A DNA stretch of 64,000 nucleotides from Limnohabitans sp. MMS-10A-192 (GCF_003063335.1 NZ_NERX01000005.1:1-64000), one strand, 5' to 3'; shown: positions 40,863 to 50,506, numbered from the stretch's first letter. Translations and numbers: made by a program. The notes: a model not told the origin generated them from the letters alone.

Positions 40863-43415
40863 TCAAGCCCGACGGGCCCGGTGCTGGGCCAAGAGCCAAT
40901 GCAGGCTCACGATCGCCAAGAGGCTGAGCCCTCCCGAGCCCAGTGCGATGGCCCACGGCCAAACCGACAAGGGCTCAAACTTGAGGGCCATGGCCAACCA
41001 CGGCCACTGCATGCCCAACACCACCAACCCCCAGGCCAGCAAGATCACACCCCAGGCCGTTGGATTGGGCACGCGCAGGCTGGCCAAAAATTGGCCCGGT
41101 GGTGCGCGGTTGACCATGATCAGCGCGGCATAGCCCAAGACCAGGGTGACGAAGACCATGGCGCGGGTTTGTGCTTCGCTCCATGCGGGTGTGGCCCCGC
41201 CGTGGAGCCAGCCCTTGGCCCAGGCGTAGCTCAAACCCACGCAAGCCAGGACCAGCAGGCCTTGCGCCGAAGCCAAAGCGATGTCTTTCGCGCCAAACAG
41301 CGCGGCGCGGGTGTCGCGGGGTGGGCGCTGCATCACGTCCGCATCGGCGGGTTCATTTTCAAAGGCGATGGAGCAGGCCGGATCGATGATCAACTCCAGC
41401 AAAGCCACATGCAGCGGCAGCATCAGGGCGGGCCAAGCCATCACCATGGGGGTGAGCGCGATGCCGGCGATCGGGATGTGGATGGCAAAGATGTAGCGCA
41501 TGGACTTTTGCAGGTTGCCAAAGATGCGGCGCCCCACGCGGATGCCCCGCACGATCGATGCAAAGTTGTCGTCCACCAGCACCAGGTCGGCGGCTTCGCG
41601 GGCCACATCGGTGCCGCGCAGGCCCATGGCCACGCCCACATGCGCCGCCTGCAGGGCAGGGGCATCGTTGACCCCATCACCGGTCATGGTCACCACTTCG
41701 CCGTGTGCTTGCAGGGCTTGCACGATGCGCAGCTTTTGATGCGGCGAGATGCGGGCGCACACGCTGACCTGGGGCAGCAAGGCATGCAGGGCTTCGTCGC
41801 TGAGCTGATCGAGTGCATCGCCGGTCAAGGTCTGGCCGGGCGGCAAACCGGCTTGCTGTGCGATCACTTGTGCGGTGGCGGGGTAGTCGCCCGTGATCAT
41901 GATGACGCGAATGCCAGCAGACTGGCATTCGGCCATGGCTTGCGGGATCTCGGGCCGCAAGGGGTCGGTCAGGCCAATCAGGCCCAACCATTCAAAGGCG
42001 AAGGCGTGGGCTGTTTCGGGCCAGTCATTGCCTTCAAATTGGCTTTGTGCCACGGCCAAGACGCGCAGGCCTTGTGCGGCCATGCGGTCGATGGTGTGGG
42101 ACCAGGCTTGCCGATCGGCCTCGCTCAGGTGGCACAGGTCCATCACGGCTTCGGGCGCGCCTTTGGCGGACACCACGCGGTCCAGACCATCGTCGAATTG
42201 CCAGACGTGTGACATGGCTTTGAGTTGCGGGCTCAGGGCGTAGCTTTGCACCAGTCGCCAGTCGTCGCCGTGCAGGTGCGGGGTTTGCGCCAGATGGTTT
42301 TGCCCTGAGGTGTGAAAGGCCATCTCCATCGGGTCAAAGGGCTCTGGTGCGCTGGCCAAAATCGCGTGCTCCAAAAGCGCATGAAAAGCCTCAGGCAATG
42401 AAGACGCCGGTAGGGCCAAGGACGTGATCAGTGGTGCGTTGGCCGGCCCGACCGCCAGCGCTGTCACGGTCATGCGGTTTTGGGTCAGCGTGCCTGTTTT
42501 GTCGGTGCACAGCACCGTGGTGGCCCCCAGTGTTTCGATGGCATTGATGCGCCGGGTCAGCACGCCTTCACGCGTCAGGCGGTGTGCGCCCAGCGCCGGA
42601 AAGATGGTGAGCACCACCGGGTATTCTTCGGGCAAGATGGCCATGGCCAGGGCAATGCCCGACAGCAAAGCCGGTATCCACTGGCCCGAGCGCAAGCCCA
42701 GCGTGAGCACCATGGCAATGCACAGGAAAAGCACGATGACCGCCAGCCTTTGCACCAGCTGCGCGGTTTGCGCCTGCAGGGGTGTGGTGCCCGATGTCAG
42801 CTGATTGAGCGATTGGCCGATGCGCCCGATCTGGCTGCGCTGGCCGGTGGCAGTGACCCGGGCCATGCCTTGACCGCGCACGACGAAGCTGCCTGCATGG
42901 ACCGCCTTGTCCTGTGCGTCGGTGGATTTGTTGACGGGCACCGATTCGCCGGTCAACAGCGATTCGTCGATTTGCAAGTTGTTGGCGCTGAGCAGTTGCC
43001 CATCGGCGGCCACGCGGTCGCCTTCGGACAAGACCAGCAAGTCGCCCGTGACCACCTCGCGCGCAGGCACTTGCAGTTTTTGGCCCGAGCGGATCACTTG
43101 GGCCTGCGCTTGCGTCAAGTCGCGCAGCGCCTGGATGGCGGCTTCGGACTTGCCTTCTTGGTAAAAAGTCAGGACCAGCACCGCGAGCACAAACACGGCC
43201 AGCGTGAGGCCTTCTGTCAAGTCACCCAGCACCATGTAGAGCACAGCGGCGGCCACCAGCAGAGTGAACATGGGTTGGCGCAGCATGTCCAGCAAGCGCT
43301 TTGGCAAAGAGCGGCGAGGCGCTTGCGTGATGTCGTTGGGACCGTCTTCGGCCAGGCGCGTGGCCGCTTGCGTTGTGCTCAGGCCCTCAAGGGTGTTAAG
43401 GTGGTTCTGTGTCAT
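40863..43415 (-). CDS. Cation-transporting P-type ATPase
   Basis: An 850-residue P2-type ATPase. In order: N-terminal cation ATPase domain, actuator motif ESLLTGESVPVNK, a helix-4 ion-site segment LPEEYPVVLT, the phosphorylation site CTDKTGTLTQNR, and the hinge TGDGVNDAPALQAAHVGVAM, followed by C-terminal helices. Helix 4 has PEEYP where calcium pumps have PEGLP and magnesium pumps PEMLP, so the ion is uncertain. ATG 43415 starts a canonical N-terminus; the frame extends upstream but without family match. A palindromic FNR-like box lies 44 bases upstream. I recall a similar ATPase (PA1429) in the Anr regulon of Pseudomonas aeruginosa. Confidence 0.92.
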   Translation of the reverse strand: MTQNHLNTLEGLSTTQAATRLAEDGPNDITQAPRRSLPKRLLDMLRQPMFTLLVAAAVLYMVLGDLTEGLTLAVFVLAVLVLTFYQEGKSEAAIQALRDLTQAQAQVIRSGQKLQVPAREVVTGDLLVLSEGDRVAADGQLLSANNLQIDESLLTGESVPVNKSTDAQDKAVHAGSFVVRGQGMARVTATGQRSQIGRIGQSLNQLTSGTTPLQAQTAQLVQRLAVIVLFLCIAMVLTLGLRSGQWIPALLSGIALAMAILPEEYPVVLTIFPALGAHRLTREGVLTRRINAIETLGATTVLCTDKTGTLTQNRMTVTALAVGPANAPLITSLALPASSLPEAFHALLEHAILASAPEPFDPMEMAFHTSGQNHLAQTPHLHGDDWRLVQSYALSPQLKAMSHVWQFDDGLDRVVSAKGAPEAVMDLCHLSEADRQAWSHTIDRMAAQGLRVLAVAQSQFEGNDWPETAHAFAFEWLGLIGLTDPLRPEIPQAMAECQSAGIRVIMITGDYPATAQVIAQQAGLPPGQTLTGDALDQLSDEALHALLPQVSVCARISPHQKLRIVQALQAHGEVVTMTGDGVNDAPALQAAHVGVAMGLRGTDVAREAADLVLVDDNFASIVRGIRVGRRIFGNLQKSMRYIFAIHIPIAGIALTPMVMAWPALMLPLHVALLELIIDPACSIAFENEPADADVMQRPPRDTRAALFGAKDIALASAQGLLVLACVGLSYAWAKGWLHGGATPAWSEAQTRAMVFVTLVLGYAALIMVNRAPPGQFLASLRVPNPTAWGVILLAWGLVVLGMQWPWLAMALKFEPLSVWPWAIALGSGGLSLLAIVSLHWLLAQHRARRA

Positions 43416-43458
43416 GGCGGGGTATCCGCCAATGTGCCGCAAGGCGCAGTGGCCTGGA

Positions 43459-43472
43459 TTGACCCAAGTCAT
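43459..43472. promoter_or_regulatory. FNR/Dnr-like box in a divergent promoter
   Basis: TTGACCCAAGTCAT fits the relaxed palindrome TTGAY-N4-RTCAA at 9 of 10 positions. It lies almost exactly midway between the start codons of the P-type ATPase (minus) and the MaoC fusion gene (plus), about 50 bases from each. Confidence 0.4.
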
Positions 43473-43514
43473 GAAAATGCATGCCTTCAGCGGACCGGTA
43501 TTGAAAGGACGACC

Positions 43515-44624
43515 ATGGACGACAACATCGGTGAATTTGTCAAGCGCATCCGGGCGCTGGAGGCGCAGATCGAGCAAGAGTTTCAGCAGCGGCGCCAGCA
43601 GTTGCAAGCGGATTTTGAAAACCGCAAGGTGCGGTTTGAAGCCGAAGTCCTCGCGCAGCAAAGGCGCTTCAAGGAAGGCGTTTTGCGCTATGTCCTCACC
43701 GCTGACTGGCGGCACGTCCTGAGCGTGCCCTTCATTTACCCGGTGCTCTTTCCGATGCTGCTGCTCGATGCTTTTGTGACGCTGTACCAGTGGGTGTGCT
43801 TTCCGCTGTACCGCATGCCACGCGTCAAGCGTTCAGACTATTTTGTGTTTGACCGCACGCATCTGGCCTATTTGAACGTGCTGGAAAAAATCAACTGCGC
43901 GTATTGCTCGTATGGCAACGGCTTGATCGCTTATGCCCGCGAAGTGGTGGGCTTGACCGAGCAGTACTGGTGCCCCATCAAACATGCCCGACGGGTTTTG
44001 CAGGCGCATCCCCATTACAGCGGGTTTGTGGATTACGGCGATGCCCAAAATTACCGCGACCAGTTGGAACAACTGCGCCAGCAACTCCAACAGCTGCAAG
44101 CCCCGGCAGGCGCCAAGCCGCTGTCACAGCTTGGACAGCCTGAAAGCGCAGGCCTGACTAAAGTGGCTGGCATGAAAACCTTTCAAACCATGGCCGATCT
44201 GGCCGCCTGCGTTGGCCAGGACGTGGCCACCACCGAATGGGTGGAGATCACCCAGCAACAAGTCAACCAGTTCGCCGATGCGACCGGAGACCACCAATGG
44301 ATCCACGTCGATGTGGAGCGTGCCAAGCAAGGCCCGTTTGGCGGCCCTATTGCGCATGGCTTTTTGACGCTGTCTTTGTTGCCGCAGTTTTTTGACAAGA
44401 CCGTTGAAGTGGCCGAGACCCGCATGGGTGTCAACTATGGCCTGAACAAGGTCCGTTTCATGGCGCCCGTGCTGGTGGGCAGCCGTTTGCGGGGCCACCT
44501 GCATTTGCATTCGGCCACCCCCATTGAGGGCGGACTGCAGGTGCAGTGGAATGTGACGATCGAGCGCGAGGGCAGCGACAAGCCCGTGTGCGTGGCCGAA
44601 TCGCTGGCGCGTCTTTACCTTTGA
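43515..44624 (+). CDS. Membrane-anchored domain fused to a MaoC-like dehydratase
   Basis: A 369-residue protein in two parts. Residues 1-219 start with a charged coiled coil, then a membrane segment ([21 protein letters not shown]) and a cysteine-rich part ([12 protein letters not shown] and [10 protein letters not shown]). From residue 220 ([16 protein letters not shown]) it is a full MaoC/R-specific enoyl-CoA hydratase hot-dog domain with [12 protein letters not shown] and [13 protein letters not shown]. The MaoC part begins with a methionine codon at 44172 and would be a complete protein alone, so this may be a recent in-frame fusion of two neighbouring genes. AAAGGA upstream supports ATG 43515. 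The hydratase family works in fatty-acid or polyhydroxyalkanoate metabolism. Confidence 0.8.
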   Translation: MDDNIGEFVKRIRALEAQIEQEFQQRRQQLQADFENRKVRFEAEVLAQQRRFKEGVLRYVLTADWRHVLSVPFIYPVLFPMLLLDAFVTLYQWVCFPLYRMPRVKRSDYFVFDRTHLAYLNVLEKINCAYCSYGNGLIAYAREVVGLTEQYWCPIKHARRVLQAHPHYSGFVDYGDAQNYRDQLEQLRQQLQQLQAPAGAKPLSQLGQPESAGLTKVAGMKTFQTMADLAACVGQDVATTEWVEITQQQVNQFADATGDHQWIHVDVERAKQGPFGGPIAHGFLTLSLLPQFFDKTVEVAETRMGVNYGLNKVRFMAPVLVGSRLRGHLHLHSATPIEGGLQVQWNVTIEREGSDKPVCVAESLARLYL

Positions 44625-45109
44625 GCTTGGGGCGCGTCCAAGAGCGCGCCGCCAAAGCCGTTTTGCCGCCAGGCCTCAAACACCGTCACGGCCACGGCGT
44701 TGGACAGGTTCAGGCTGCGCTGGCCTTCGCGCATGGGCAGTTTGATGCGCTGGGCCAGCGGGAAAGTCTCGCGCAATTCGGGTGACAGGCCGCGCGTTTC
44801 GGCGCCAAACACCAGCCAGTCACCGGGCTGAAACGCCACCGTGTGCGCCACGCGGCTGCCCTTGGTGGTCAGCGCAAACATGCGATCGGCAGCGGGTTGC
44901 TCGCTGGCCAAGAAAGCTTCCCAATTTTCGTGACGGCGCAAGGCAGCGTACTCGTGGTAGTCCAGGCCTGCCCGGCGCATGTGCTTGTCGTCCATTGAGA
45001 AGCCCAGTGGCTCAATCAAGTGCAGAGTGCAGCCGGTGTTGGCCGCCAGGCGGATGACGTTGCCCGTGTTGGGCGGGATTTCGGGTTCGACCAGGACGAT
45101 ATGAAACAT
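44615..45109 (-). CDS. trmL: tRNA (cytidine(34)-2'-O)-methyltransferase TrmL
   Basis: A 164-residue SPOUT methyltransferase that methylates the wobble base of leucine tRNAs. Family fingerprint: [20 protein letters not shown] at the N-terminus, FGAETRGL, and the knot segment [19 protein letters not shown]. Length typical. Overlaps the convergent upstream gene by 10 bases at its 3' end. Confidence 0.95.
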   Translation of the reverse strand: MFHIVLVEPEIPPNTGNVIRLAANTGCTLHLIEPLGFSMDDKHMRRAGLDYHEYAALRRHENWEAFLASEQPAADRMFALTTKGSRVAHTVAFQPGDWLVFGAETRGLSPELRETFPLAQRIKLPMREGQRSLNLSNAVAVTVFEAWRQNGFGGALLDAPQAQR

Positions 45110-45143
45110 GGCCGGTATTGTGCCCGTTGATCGCGGGCGGTCA

Positions 45144-45899
45144 TCAAGCCTCGTCGGCCTCGGTGCGGGCCAGCACCACGGCGCTGATGTGGGCAGCGCC
45201 GGCTTGGCGCAAAACTTGTGCGGCCGTGTGCAGTGAAGCGCCGCTGGTCATGACATCGTCGACCAAGACGAGTCTTTGACCGCGAATTTCCGAAATCCTC
45301 AAAGGGTCGATCGCGAAAGCGCCGGTCAAATTGGCCAGCCTTTCTGCTCGGGGCAGGGTGCGTTGTGCGGGGGTGTGGCGTGTTCGCAGCAGCAGTCCCG
45401 GCGCTGTTTTGGATGCCGAGAGTTGGCGCGCCAGCAGCAGGGATTGGTTGTAGCCCCGTTCTGCCAAACGTTCGGCGGACAGTGGGATGGGCAGCACCCG
45501 GTCCGCTTGGGTCAGGGTGTCTTCGACCCAAGGGGCGCTCATCATCAGCTGCCCCAAGGGCCTGGCCCAACCGGCTTGTTGGTGAAACTTCAGCTGGGCG
45601 ATCAAATCGGTCCATGGCCATGCATAGGCGGTTGCGGTCAGGCACAGGTCCAGTGGAGGCGGTGATCGCAAACAGGCGCCGCAGCGTTGTAGCTGTGTTG
45701 TTGCATTGGCGGGCAGTGGCAGTGCGCAGGTGCTGCACCGCGGCATGGGTTGTGCAAAGTGGCTGATGCAGTCTTCGCACAAGGGCGCATGTGGCCAGTT
45801 GCGGCACACCGCACATCGGCTGGGCAGCCAGCGCCAAACCCCACCGGGCTTTTGGAAGACTGGCGGCGGTGCCATCCCCCTGAACAGCTTCCATCCCAT
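45144..45899 (-). CDS. comF: ComF-family phosphoribosyltransferase-like protein
   Basis: A 251-residue protein with N-terminal zinc-ribbon cysteines (CAVC, CEDC, CSTC, CGAC) and a C-terminal type I phosphoribosyltransferase fold with [17 protein letters not shown] and the PRPP-binding loop [12 protein letters not shown]. ComF proteins take part in DNA uptake during natural transformation. The first residues are uncertain. It is divergent from the BioC-like gene and 34 bases upstream of trmL. Confidence 0.92.
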   Translation of the reverse strand: MGWKLFRGMAPPPVFQKPGGVWRWLPSRCAVCRNWPHAPLCEDCISHFAQPMPRCSTCALPLPANATTQLQRCGACLRSPPPLDLCLTATAYAWPWTDLIAQLKFHQQAGWARPLGQLMMSAPWVEDTLTQADRVLPIPLSAERLAERGYNQSLLLARQLSASKTAPGLLLRTRHTPAQRTLPRAERLANLTGAFAIDPLRISEIRGQRLVLVDDVMTSGASLHTAAQVLRQAGAAHISAVVLARTEADEA

Positions 45900-45992
45900 T
45901 TGGTCAATATACTTCGGCCACCGTCCTGTTCACAAGCGCCTTGTCTGACACGGCTTTGTGATTTCAGGTTTGATTTCTTGTTGGCTTTGCCC

Positions 45993-46886
45993 ATGTCTGC
46001 ACCCGAACGTCCTCCTTCACTTGATCCTGTTGCAGCAGCTCGCTGGGCTGGGCTGCCTGCTGCGAGCGCAGCTTCTCCTTGGCTGCACGAGGAGGTCGCC
46101 TCTCGCATGCAGGAGCGCCTGGATTTCATCAAGCTGCAGCCACAGCAGTGGGCGCACTGGGAGCCGCTGCGCGGTGGCCTGCAGGCACACCAGGCTTTGC
46201 AGCAGCGCTACAACCGAGCGGAGGTTTGGTTGACGAGTGCTTGCAAGTCACAGGCCGATGCCGCGCAAGCTGCCTTGAAGGCTTCTTGGTGGCAAGCTGC
46301 CCGTTGGACTGGCCCACGCGTTCACCATGGGCTGCCGCCGGAGGGTTCGGTTCAGATGGTGTGGGCCAACATGCAGTTGCATGCGTCTGCCCAGCCGCAA
46401 GAGCTGCTTCAAAGCTGGCACAGGGCCTTGGCCGTGGATGGTTTTTTGATGTTTTCCTGTTTCGGTCCGGACACATTGCGCGAATTGCGTGCGATGTACG
46501 CCCATCAGGGGTGGCCCCAGCCTGCACACGAATTCACGGATATGCACGATTGGGGCGACATGCTGGTGCAGGCAGGCTTTGCCGAGCCCGTCATGGACAT
46601 GGAACGCATCACCTTGACCTATGAAACGCCCGAGCGTTTGCTGGCCGAGTTGCGCGAGTTGGGCCGCAATCTGAATACCCAGCGGTTCGCTGGCCTGCGC
46701 GGTCGACGTTGGCGCCAACAACTGTTCGATGCATTGATGGCCTTGGCCAAGCCAGAGGAGGCAGGGCGCTTGTCTTTGAGCTTTGAGATTGTGTATGGTC
46801 ATGCGCTCAAGCCCATGCCACGAGCCAAAGTGACACCCGAAACTGAAATCGGTCTCGCTCAAATGCGCCAGATGCTCCGGCGCTGA
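45993..46886 (+). CDS. BioC-like methyltransferase with degenerate SAM site
   Basis: A 297-residue protein with the C-terminal fingerprint of BioC-type malonyl-ACP methyltransferases (MFSCFGPDTLRELR and later FEIVYGHALKP). The usual SAM-binding glycine motif (D-x-G-x-G) expected around residue 70-80 is absent; the region reads AEVWLTSACKSQADAAQAAL. It therefore may not bind SAM normally and could be a pseudo-enzyme or work differently. ATG 45993 is preferred to upstream starts in the same frame. The gene stands alone before the oxidase operon. Confidence 0.7.
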   Translation: MSAPERPPSLDPVAAARWAGLPAASAASPWLHEEVASRMQERLDFIKLQPQQWAHWEPLRGGLQAHQALQQRYNRAEVWLTSACKSQADAAQAALKASWWQAARWTGPRVHHGLPPEGSVQMVWANMQLHASAQPQELLQSWHRALAVDGFLMFSCFGPDTLRELRAMYAHQGWPQPAHEFTDMHDWGDMLVQAGFAEPVMDMERITLTYETPERLLAELRELGRNLNTQRFAGLRGRRWRQQLFDALMALAKPEEAGRLSLSFEIVYGHALKPMPRAKVTPETEIGLAQMRQMLRR

Positions 46887-46906
46887 TCTGACTTCTTGCA
46901 TTGGCT

Positions 46907-46920
46907 TTGATTTTTATCAA
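46907..46920. promoter_or_regulatory. FNR/Anr box upstream of the cytochrome oxidase operon
   Basis: TTGATTTTTATCAA is a perfect match to TTGAT-N4-ATCAA. A possible -10 element TAAAAT lies at 46940-46945, which would place the box centre close to -40 from transcription start, the usual class II activator position. It lies about 90 bases upstream of the DUF2244 gene that begins the operon. Confidence 0.65.
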
Positions 46921-47005
46921 AACCTTCCTGTAACTCGGTTAAAATTCGAGGCTATTTAGCCAAAGTGCGTGCCCTTGGGCGCGTTAGGTTATTGAAAGTT
47001 GACGC

Positions 47006-47482
47006 ATGTCAAATCCGGTTTACCAGTTCGCACAGGTGTCCGGGCCTTCCATTGATTGGCGGCTCAGGCGCAATTGCTCGGTAACACCAGCCCAGTTGGG
47101 GTGGTTTTACGGTTCCTTGTGTGCGGTTTCGTTGGGTATTGGCTTATTCTTCTGGGTGCAGGGGGTTGCGCTGGTCCTGACGTTTGCCGGTTTGGAGCTC
47201 ATGTTGGTGGGAGTGGCTTTTTTGGCCTATGCCCGTCATGCAACCGATGGTGAGTGGATTTCATTGCAAGGGCCTAATTTGGTCGTTGAGCTGGAAACCG
47301 CAGGCCGCCGCGAGCGGGCAGAGTTTGCGCGTCAATGGGTGAGGGTCGAGCCTGAATCGGGTGACCGCAGTCTGATCGAGTTGTCAGGCCAGGGTCGTTC
47401 GGTGCAGGTGGGGCGTTTTGTACGCCCGGAGCTCCGGCAAGTGCTGGCGCGAGAAATCAGAAGGGCCTTGCGTACTGCGTAA
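47006..47482 (+). CDS. DUF2244 domain-containing membrane protein
   Basis: A 158-residue protein with two membrane helices (WFYGSLCAVSLGIGLFFWVQ and ALVLTFAGLELMLVGVAFLA) and a cytoplasmic beta-rich tail. It fits DUF2244, a family found in front of cytochrome oxidase genes in proteobacteria. First gene of the cox operon, 78 bases ahead of coxB. The role is not known; the location implies oxidase assembly or regulation. Confidence 0.88.
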   Translation: MSNPVYQFAQVSGPSIDWRLRRNCSVTPAQLGWFYGSLCAVSLGIGLFFWVQGVALVLTFAGLELMLVGVAFLAYARHATDGEWISLQGPNLVVELETAGRRERAEFARQWVRVEPESGDRSLIELSGQGRSVQVGRFVRPELRQVLAREIRRALRTA

Positions 47483-47560
47483 GGCCTGTGGCGTTTCAGG
47501 CGGTTGCCTGGGGTTGCCACTGGTGTGGGTTCAACAGAGACTTGGAAGTTAGTGAGAACT

Positions 47561-48733
47561 ATGAAGATCATTTCCAACAAATTGGCTTCGCTGCTGTCGC
47601 GCGCGGGCATCTTCGCGGGCGCATGGCTGGCCACTGCAGCCCACGCTGTCAATGATTTGCCGGGCGGCCCTGCGGTCAACCAGCTGAACTTTGCAGCGCC
47701 AGTGACCAAAATCGCTGAAGAGCAACATTGGTTGCATTGGATGATGTTGATCATCTGTACCGTGGTATTCATCGCTGTTTTCTCGGTGATGTTCTATTCC
47801 ATCTGGAAGCATCGTAAGTCGGTGGGCCACAAGCCTGCGACGTTCAGTGAGTCTGTGACGGTCGAAATTTTGTGGACTGCCGCACCATTCCTGATCGTGA
47901 TTTTGATGGCCTTGCCTGCGACCAAAGTGCTCGTGGCCCAGAAAGACACCACCAACGCCGACTTGACCGTGAAAGTCACTGGCTACCAGTGGAAATGGGG
48001 TTATGACTACATCAAGGGTCAAGGTGAAGGTCTGAGCTATATCTCTACCTTGGACTCCACGCAGCGCGCCATGTCCAATGCAGGCAAGCCAGAAGGCGAT
48101 AACTACCTGCTCAAAGTGGACAATCCTTTGGTTGTTCCCGTTGGTCAAAAAGTGCGTGTCATCACCACCGCCAACGACGTGATTCACGCCTTCATGGTGC
48201 CTGCTTTTGGCATCAAGCAAGACGCGATCCCCGGTTTTGTGCGTGACACTTGGTTTCGTGCCGAAAAGACGGGTGATTTCTACGGCCAATGCGCTGAGTT
48301 GTGCGGCAAAGAGCACGCTTACATGCCCATCCACGTGAAAGTGCTGTCTGCTGCTGACTACACCGCTTGGGTAGATGCCGAGAAGAAAAAACAAGCGGCC
48401 AAAGCCGATGATCCAGCCAAAGTCTGGGCCTTGGATGATTTGGCCAAGCGTGGCGAAAAAGTGTATGCCGCCAACTGTGCCGCCTGCCACCAAGCCAACG
48501 GCAAGGGCGCTGGTCCGATCAAGGCATTGGATGGCGCAGCTGTTGTTCTGGATGCCGATAAGGCCAAACAAATTGCTGTCTTGCTCAACGGTCAAAACAA
48601 TGGAACCATGCCTGCATGGAAGCAATTGTCGGATACCGAGATCGCTGCAGTGATCACGTACACCAAAAACAACTGGTCCAACAAGACCGGGCAGATCGTG
48701 CAACCAGCCGAAGTGTTGGCCGCACGCAAGTAA
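47561..48733 (+). CDS. coxB: Cytochrome c oxidase subunit II with fused cytochrome c domain
   Basis: A 390-residue subunit of an aa3/caa3-type terminal oxidase. Signal peptide (ATAAHA-VND), two membrane helices (MMLIICTVVFIAVFSVMFYS and APFLIVILMALP), and the CuA domain with CAELCGKEHAYM and H at DVIHAFMVPAF. A C-terminal cytochrome c domain carries CAACH (about residue 306) and a distal methionine in NNGTMPAW, so heme is fused to the subunit, the caa3 pattern. ATG 47561 removes a non-conserved upstream extension. Confidence 0.96.
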   Translation: MKIISNKLASLLSRAGIFAGAWLATAAHAVNDLPGGPAVNQLNFAAPVTKIAEEQHWLHWMMLIICTVVFIAVFSVMFYSIWKHRKSVGHKPATFSESVTVEILWTAAPFLIVILMALPATKVLVAQKDTTNADLTVKVTGYQWKWGYDYIKGQGEGLSYISTLDSTQRAMSNAGKPEGDNYLLKVDNPLVVPVGQKVRVITTANDVIHAFMVPAFGIKQDAIPGFVRDTWFRAEKTGDFYGQCAELCGKEHAYMPIHVKVLSAADYTAWVDAEKKKQAAKADDPAKVWALDDLAKRGEKVYAANCAACHQANGKGAGPIKALDGAAVVLDADKAKQIAVLLNGQNNGTMPAWKQLSDTEIAAVITYTKNNWSNKTGQIVQPAEVLAARK

Positions 48734-48765
48734 GTCAGTACCGCATTAAATAAGAGGAAATCAAG

Positions 48766-50382
48766 ATGAGTGCCGTTCTCGACCATCACGATCATGCCCA
48801 CGACGACCACGGGCACGCACCTGCGGGCTGGCGTCGCTGGGTCTACGCGACCAACCACAAAGACATTGGTACCCTGTACCTCCTGTTCAGCTTTGCCATG
48901 CTCATGGTAGGTGGCGTGTTGGCTTTGTTGATCCGCGCCGAGCTGTTCCAGCCTGGCCTGCAGATCGTCAACCCTGAGTTGTTCAACCAATTCACCACCA
49001 TGCACGGCATCATCATGGTGTTCGGCGCGATCATGCCCGCCTTTGTGGGCTTTGCGAACTGGATGCTGCCTTTGCAAGTGGGCGCCTCCGACATGGCCTT
49101 TGCCCGCATGAACAACTTCAGCTTCTGGCTGATGATCCCCGCAGCGTTGATGCTGGTGGGTTCGTTCTTCATGCCTGGCGGCGCGCCTGCTGCTGGCTGG
49201 ACCCTGTACGCACCCCTGACTCTGCAAATGGGTCCTTCCATGGATGCTGGTATTTTCGCCATGCACATCCTGGGTGCTTCGTCCATCATGGGTTCGATCA
49301 ACATCATCGTGACCATCCTGAACATGCGCGCGCCTGGCATGACCTTGATGAAGATGCCCATGTTCGCATGGACTTGGTTGATCACCGCTTACTTGCTGAT
49401 CGCCGTGATGCCTGTTTTGGCTGGCGCGATCACCATGACTTTGACTGACCGTCACTTCGGTACCAGCTTCTTCAACCCCGCTGGTGGTGGTGATCCGGTC
49501 ATGTACCAGCACATCTTCTGGTTCTTCGGTCACCCCGAGGTGTACATCATGATCTTGCCGGCCTTCGGCATCATCAGCCAGATCGTGCCCGCTTTCTCGC
49601 GCAAAAAACTGTTCGGCTACGCCTCGATGGTCTACGCCACTTCTTCGATCGCGATTTTGTCGTTCATCGTGTGGGCGCACCACATGTTCACCACCGGCAT
49701 GCCTGTGACCGGTCAGTTGTTCTTCATGTACGCCACGATGTTGATCGCGGTGCCTACGGCTGTGAAGATCTTCAACTGGATCGCCACCATGTGGCGCGGT
49801 TCCATGACCTTTGAAACCCCCATGTTGTTTGCAGTGGGTTTCATCTTCGTGTTCACCATGGGCGGTTTCACCGGTCTGATTTTGTCGGTAGCACCCATCG
49901 ACATCCAGATGCAGGACACCTACTACGTGGTCGCCCACTTCCACTATGTGTTGGTGGCCGGTTCCTTGTTCGCTTTATTTGCTGGTTTCTACTACTGGGC
50001 TCCCAAGTGGACCGGTGTGATGTACAGCGAAGGCCGCGGCAAACTGCATTTCTGGTGGTCGCTGATTTCTTTCAACGTCACCTTCTTCCCCATGCACTTC
50101 TTGGGTCTGGCGGGCATGCCACGTCGTTATGCCGACTACCCCATGCAGTTCACCGACTTCAACATGATCGCATCCGTAGGTGCCTTCTTCTTCGGTTTTG
50201 CTCAGGTTTACTTCTTCTTGTTCATCGTGGTGCCTGCCATGCGTGGTCAAGGCGAGAAAGCGCCTCAGAAACCCTGGGAAGCAGCAGAAGGCCTGGAGTG
50301 GGAAGTGCCATCGCCTGCCCCATTCCACACATTTGAGAATCCTCCCAAGCTGGACGCCACAGCGACCCGCGTGATTGGTTGA
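48766..50382 (+). CDS. coxA: Cytochrome c oxidase subunit I
   Basis: A 538-residue catalytic subunit with 12 membrane helices. The heme a and CuB ligands are visible in [36 protein letters not shown] and AHHMFTTGM, and the heme a3 ligand region VAHFHYVLV. The K- and D-path surroundings are those of A-type oxidases (GHPEVY). His-rich N-terminus ([14 protein letters not shown]) is unusual, a possible metal-holding tail. ATG 48766 with GAGGAAA upstream. Confidence 0.97.
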   Translation: MSAVLDHHDHAHDDHGHAPAGWRRWVYATNHKDIGTLYLLFSFAMLMVGGVLALLIRAELFQPGLQIVNPELFNQFTTMHGIIMVFGAIMPAFVGFANWMLPLQVGASDMAFARMNNFSFWLMIPAALMLVGSFFMPGGAPAAGWTLYAPLTLQMGPSMDAGIFAMHILGASSIMGSINIIVTILNMRAPGMTLMKMPMFAWTWLITAYLLIAVMPVLAGAITMTLTDRHFGTSFFNPAGGGDPVMYQHIFWFFGHPEVYIMILPAFGIISQIVPAFSRKKLFGYASMVYATSSIAILSFIVWAHHMFTTGMPVTGQLFFMYATMLIAVPTAVKIFNWIATMWRGSMTFETPMLFAVGFIFVFTMGGFTGLILSVAPIDIQMQDTYYVVAHFHYVLVAGSLFALFAGFYYWAPKWTGVMYSEGRGKLHFWWSLISFNVTFFPMHFLGLAGMPRRYADYPMQFTDFNMIASVGAFFFGFAQVYFFLFIVVPAMRGQGEKAPQKPWEAAEGLEWEVPSPAPFHTFENPPKLDATATRVIG

Positions 50383-50389
50383 TTCGACC

Positions 50390-50506
50390 ATGGCCATGAC
50401 ACCTGAACAAAAGAAAAGCAATGTGCGCCTGGGCCTGATTTTGGCCACGGTGGCATTGGCCATCCTGGTCGGTTTTGTGGCCAAGCTGGTCTTGTTGCAA
50501 CGCTGA
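50390..50506 (+). CDS. Cytochrome oxidase small assembly protein
   Basis: A 38-residue single-helix protein: a short polar start with MTPEQKKSN, then a hydrophobic helix (LGLILATVALAILVGFVAKL). It fits the tiny gene usually found between coxA and ctaG in betaproteobacteria and labelled cytochrome oxidase small assembly protein. It begins 7 bases after coxA and ends 9 bases before ctaG. The first two ATG codons (50390, 50396) are both possible. Recognised by position, size and hydropathy. Confidence 0.75.
   Translation: MAMTPEQKKSNVRLGLILATVALAILVGFVAKLVLLQR

Noticed and set aside
42480..43514. N-terminal extension of the MaoC fusion gene up to 42480
   Set aside because: The upstream part overlaps the P-type ATPase on the other strand and has no conserved features; ATG 43515 has a good ribosome site.
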